DNA from: Torreya grandis
Lineage: Eukaryota > Streptophyta > Pinopsida > Cupressales > Taxaceae
Assembly (NCBI GenBank): GCA_037957365.1
Contig: JARHVA010007799.1
Span: forward strand, 284,501-348,500
Direction: 5' to 3'
Length of the DNA: 64,000 bases
Shown here: one piece after another, positions 63,326 to 64,000 of the stretch
Position numbering within the stretch: position 1 is the stretch's first letter
Layout: the number at the start of each line of letters is the position of its first letter
Notes under the pieces: generated by a model
Database searches by the model: none
The model's input: only the letters and a program-made list of their open reading frames with translations
Told to the model about the DNA's origin: nothing
Made by a program: the position numbers and the translations under genes

Positions 63326-63330
<5 letters not shown>
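62890..63330. repeat. 441-bp near-perfect palindrome
   Basis: Left arm 62890-63109 and right arm 63111-63330 are reverse complements about a fixed axis at 63110. GGATCC at 63094-63099 pairs with 63121-63126, and GTATTGATTAGG at 62891 pairs with its complement ending at 63329. I found one mismatch (62926). There is practically no spacer, and the centre is an AT run. Copy 1 of E has only the left-arm sequence, so the right arm is an added inverted copy. Confidence 0.95.

Positions 63331-63417
<87 letters not shown>
63331..63417. repeat. (TA)n microsatellite next to the palindrome
   Basis: About 85 bp of nearly pure TA directly after the right arm. At the same site copy 1 of E has only ATATATATAG (about 48,630), so the run expanded or arose with the inverted duplication. 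Confidence 0.9.
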
Positions 63418-64000
63418 GCGTCATATTTCATTCCTAACCATATAACACACTCATCTTCTCTAATCAAACTTAAAATAATATTTTTAAGTATTAAAAGGAA
63501 GATTTATAGGTTAGATTCTTATTATTGGAGGTCCAGTCATTCTTATTCTTAGAGGTCCAATCTTTCATGTGATATTCTTATTATAACCTTAATACACCCC
63601 TTTAAAATAATTTTTAATGTCAATTATATATTTATCACTATTGAGAGTTATACTACCCCATGTCATAGGCTAAGTATTTAAAACTCTTTCCTTTTGAAAC
63701 TTGAGTCTATATTTCTCTTTGTTATGTCTAAGATTATTGTAGGTCCTTACTTTCCCATAAAATGTGTACATTAACTATTTTATTTATCTTATTTATATTC
63801 TAGTCTATTGCAAGAAAGAGGATTATTATAGGGCATCCTAGAAAATGCATACATTCTAGTGATCCCAATATGAATATTATCCCACATCTGGTTCGATCAA
63901 TTTAATGTTTTTCTTTTCTTATTCATAGAGTCATATTCACTATTATCATACATTTTAGATAAAAAAGCAACCCAATTATATCAACCAACCCAATATAGTT

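Larger units (their letters stand above)
58482..64000 (+). repeat. Large direct repeat E, copy 2 (continues past the window)
   Basis: Partner of 44012-49990, beginning AATGCACAAGAAATATGCATC. It keeps the same gypsy pol lesions as copy 1, including the frame change between MCDIILMDV and LLGRSW. It differs by an inserted inverted duplication (62890-63330) with an adjoining AT run, and by the loss of about 450 bp near 63,560. Confidence 0.85.

Noticed and set aside
1..64000. tRNA, rRNA, CRISPR, centromeric satellite or telomeric repeats
   Set aside because: No tRNA B-box-like sequence in a foldable context, no rRNA-like conserved block, no regularly spaced identical repeats and no TTTAGGG array were seen.

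Overview
This window looks like intergenic DNA from a seed plant with a large, repeat-rich genome. I found no intact cellular gene, tRNA, rRNA or CRISPR array. The evidence for a plant is the set of degraded plant-type retrotransposons (Ty1/copia, Ty3/gypsy, Tat-like LTR elements and a LINE with a C-terminal RNase H). Base composition is very AT-rich, CpG is scarce, and coding remnants are broken mostly by transitions. A gymnosperm or another giant-genome plant would fit, but the species cannot be read from this window.

Left part (1-15.8 kb). A fragment of a promoter-bearing LTR (1-420) is followed by a minus-strand Ty1/copia pol remnant (about 690-2921), with a decayed primer-binding site and the start of its LTR at 2922. 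Element A (5840-13694) comes next. It is an LTR retrotransposon with 2.7-kb LTRs packed with hairpin repeats, and its short interior carries no pol gene. A plus-strand reading frame of unknown family (13722-14771) follows it.

Middle part (15.8-31.7 kb). This is a nested pair. Element C (15778-31680, target duplication CAACC) carries one long non-pol reading frame (18965-20824). Element B (25131-31208, target duplication AATCT) sits inside the right LTR of C, immediately upstream of its TATA box. B is a relative of A. Their interiors encode divergent versions of the same unknown protein of about 770 codons on the minus strand. A, B and C therefore look like large non-autonomous retrotransposons that each carry a non-pol protein and would need enzymes in trans.

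Right part (31.7-64 kb). This is extremely AT-rich old DNA. It holds a diverged repeat field (32.6-34.9 kb), a tandem duplication of about 0.75 kb (36.5-38.0 kb), a minus-strand LINE tail (about 39.97-42.79 kb), and a Ty3/gypsy pol remnant present twice in direct orientation 14.47 kb apart (from 44012 and from 58482). The second copy contains a nearly perfect 441-bp palindrome (62890-63330) that the first copy lacks. Between the two copies are a pair of repeats about 3.9 kb apart and a long TATATG microsatellite.

The window records layered retrotransposon insertion, cytosine-deamination-like decay and later local duplication. The points most worth following are the A/B protein family, the C protein, the hairpin arrays in the LTRs of A, the palindrome and the 14.47-kb duplication.
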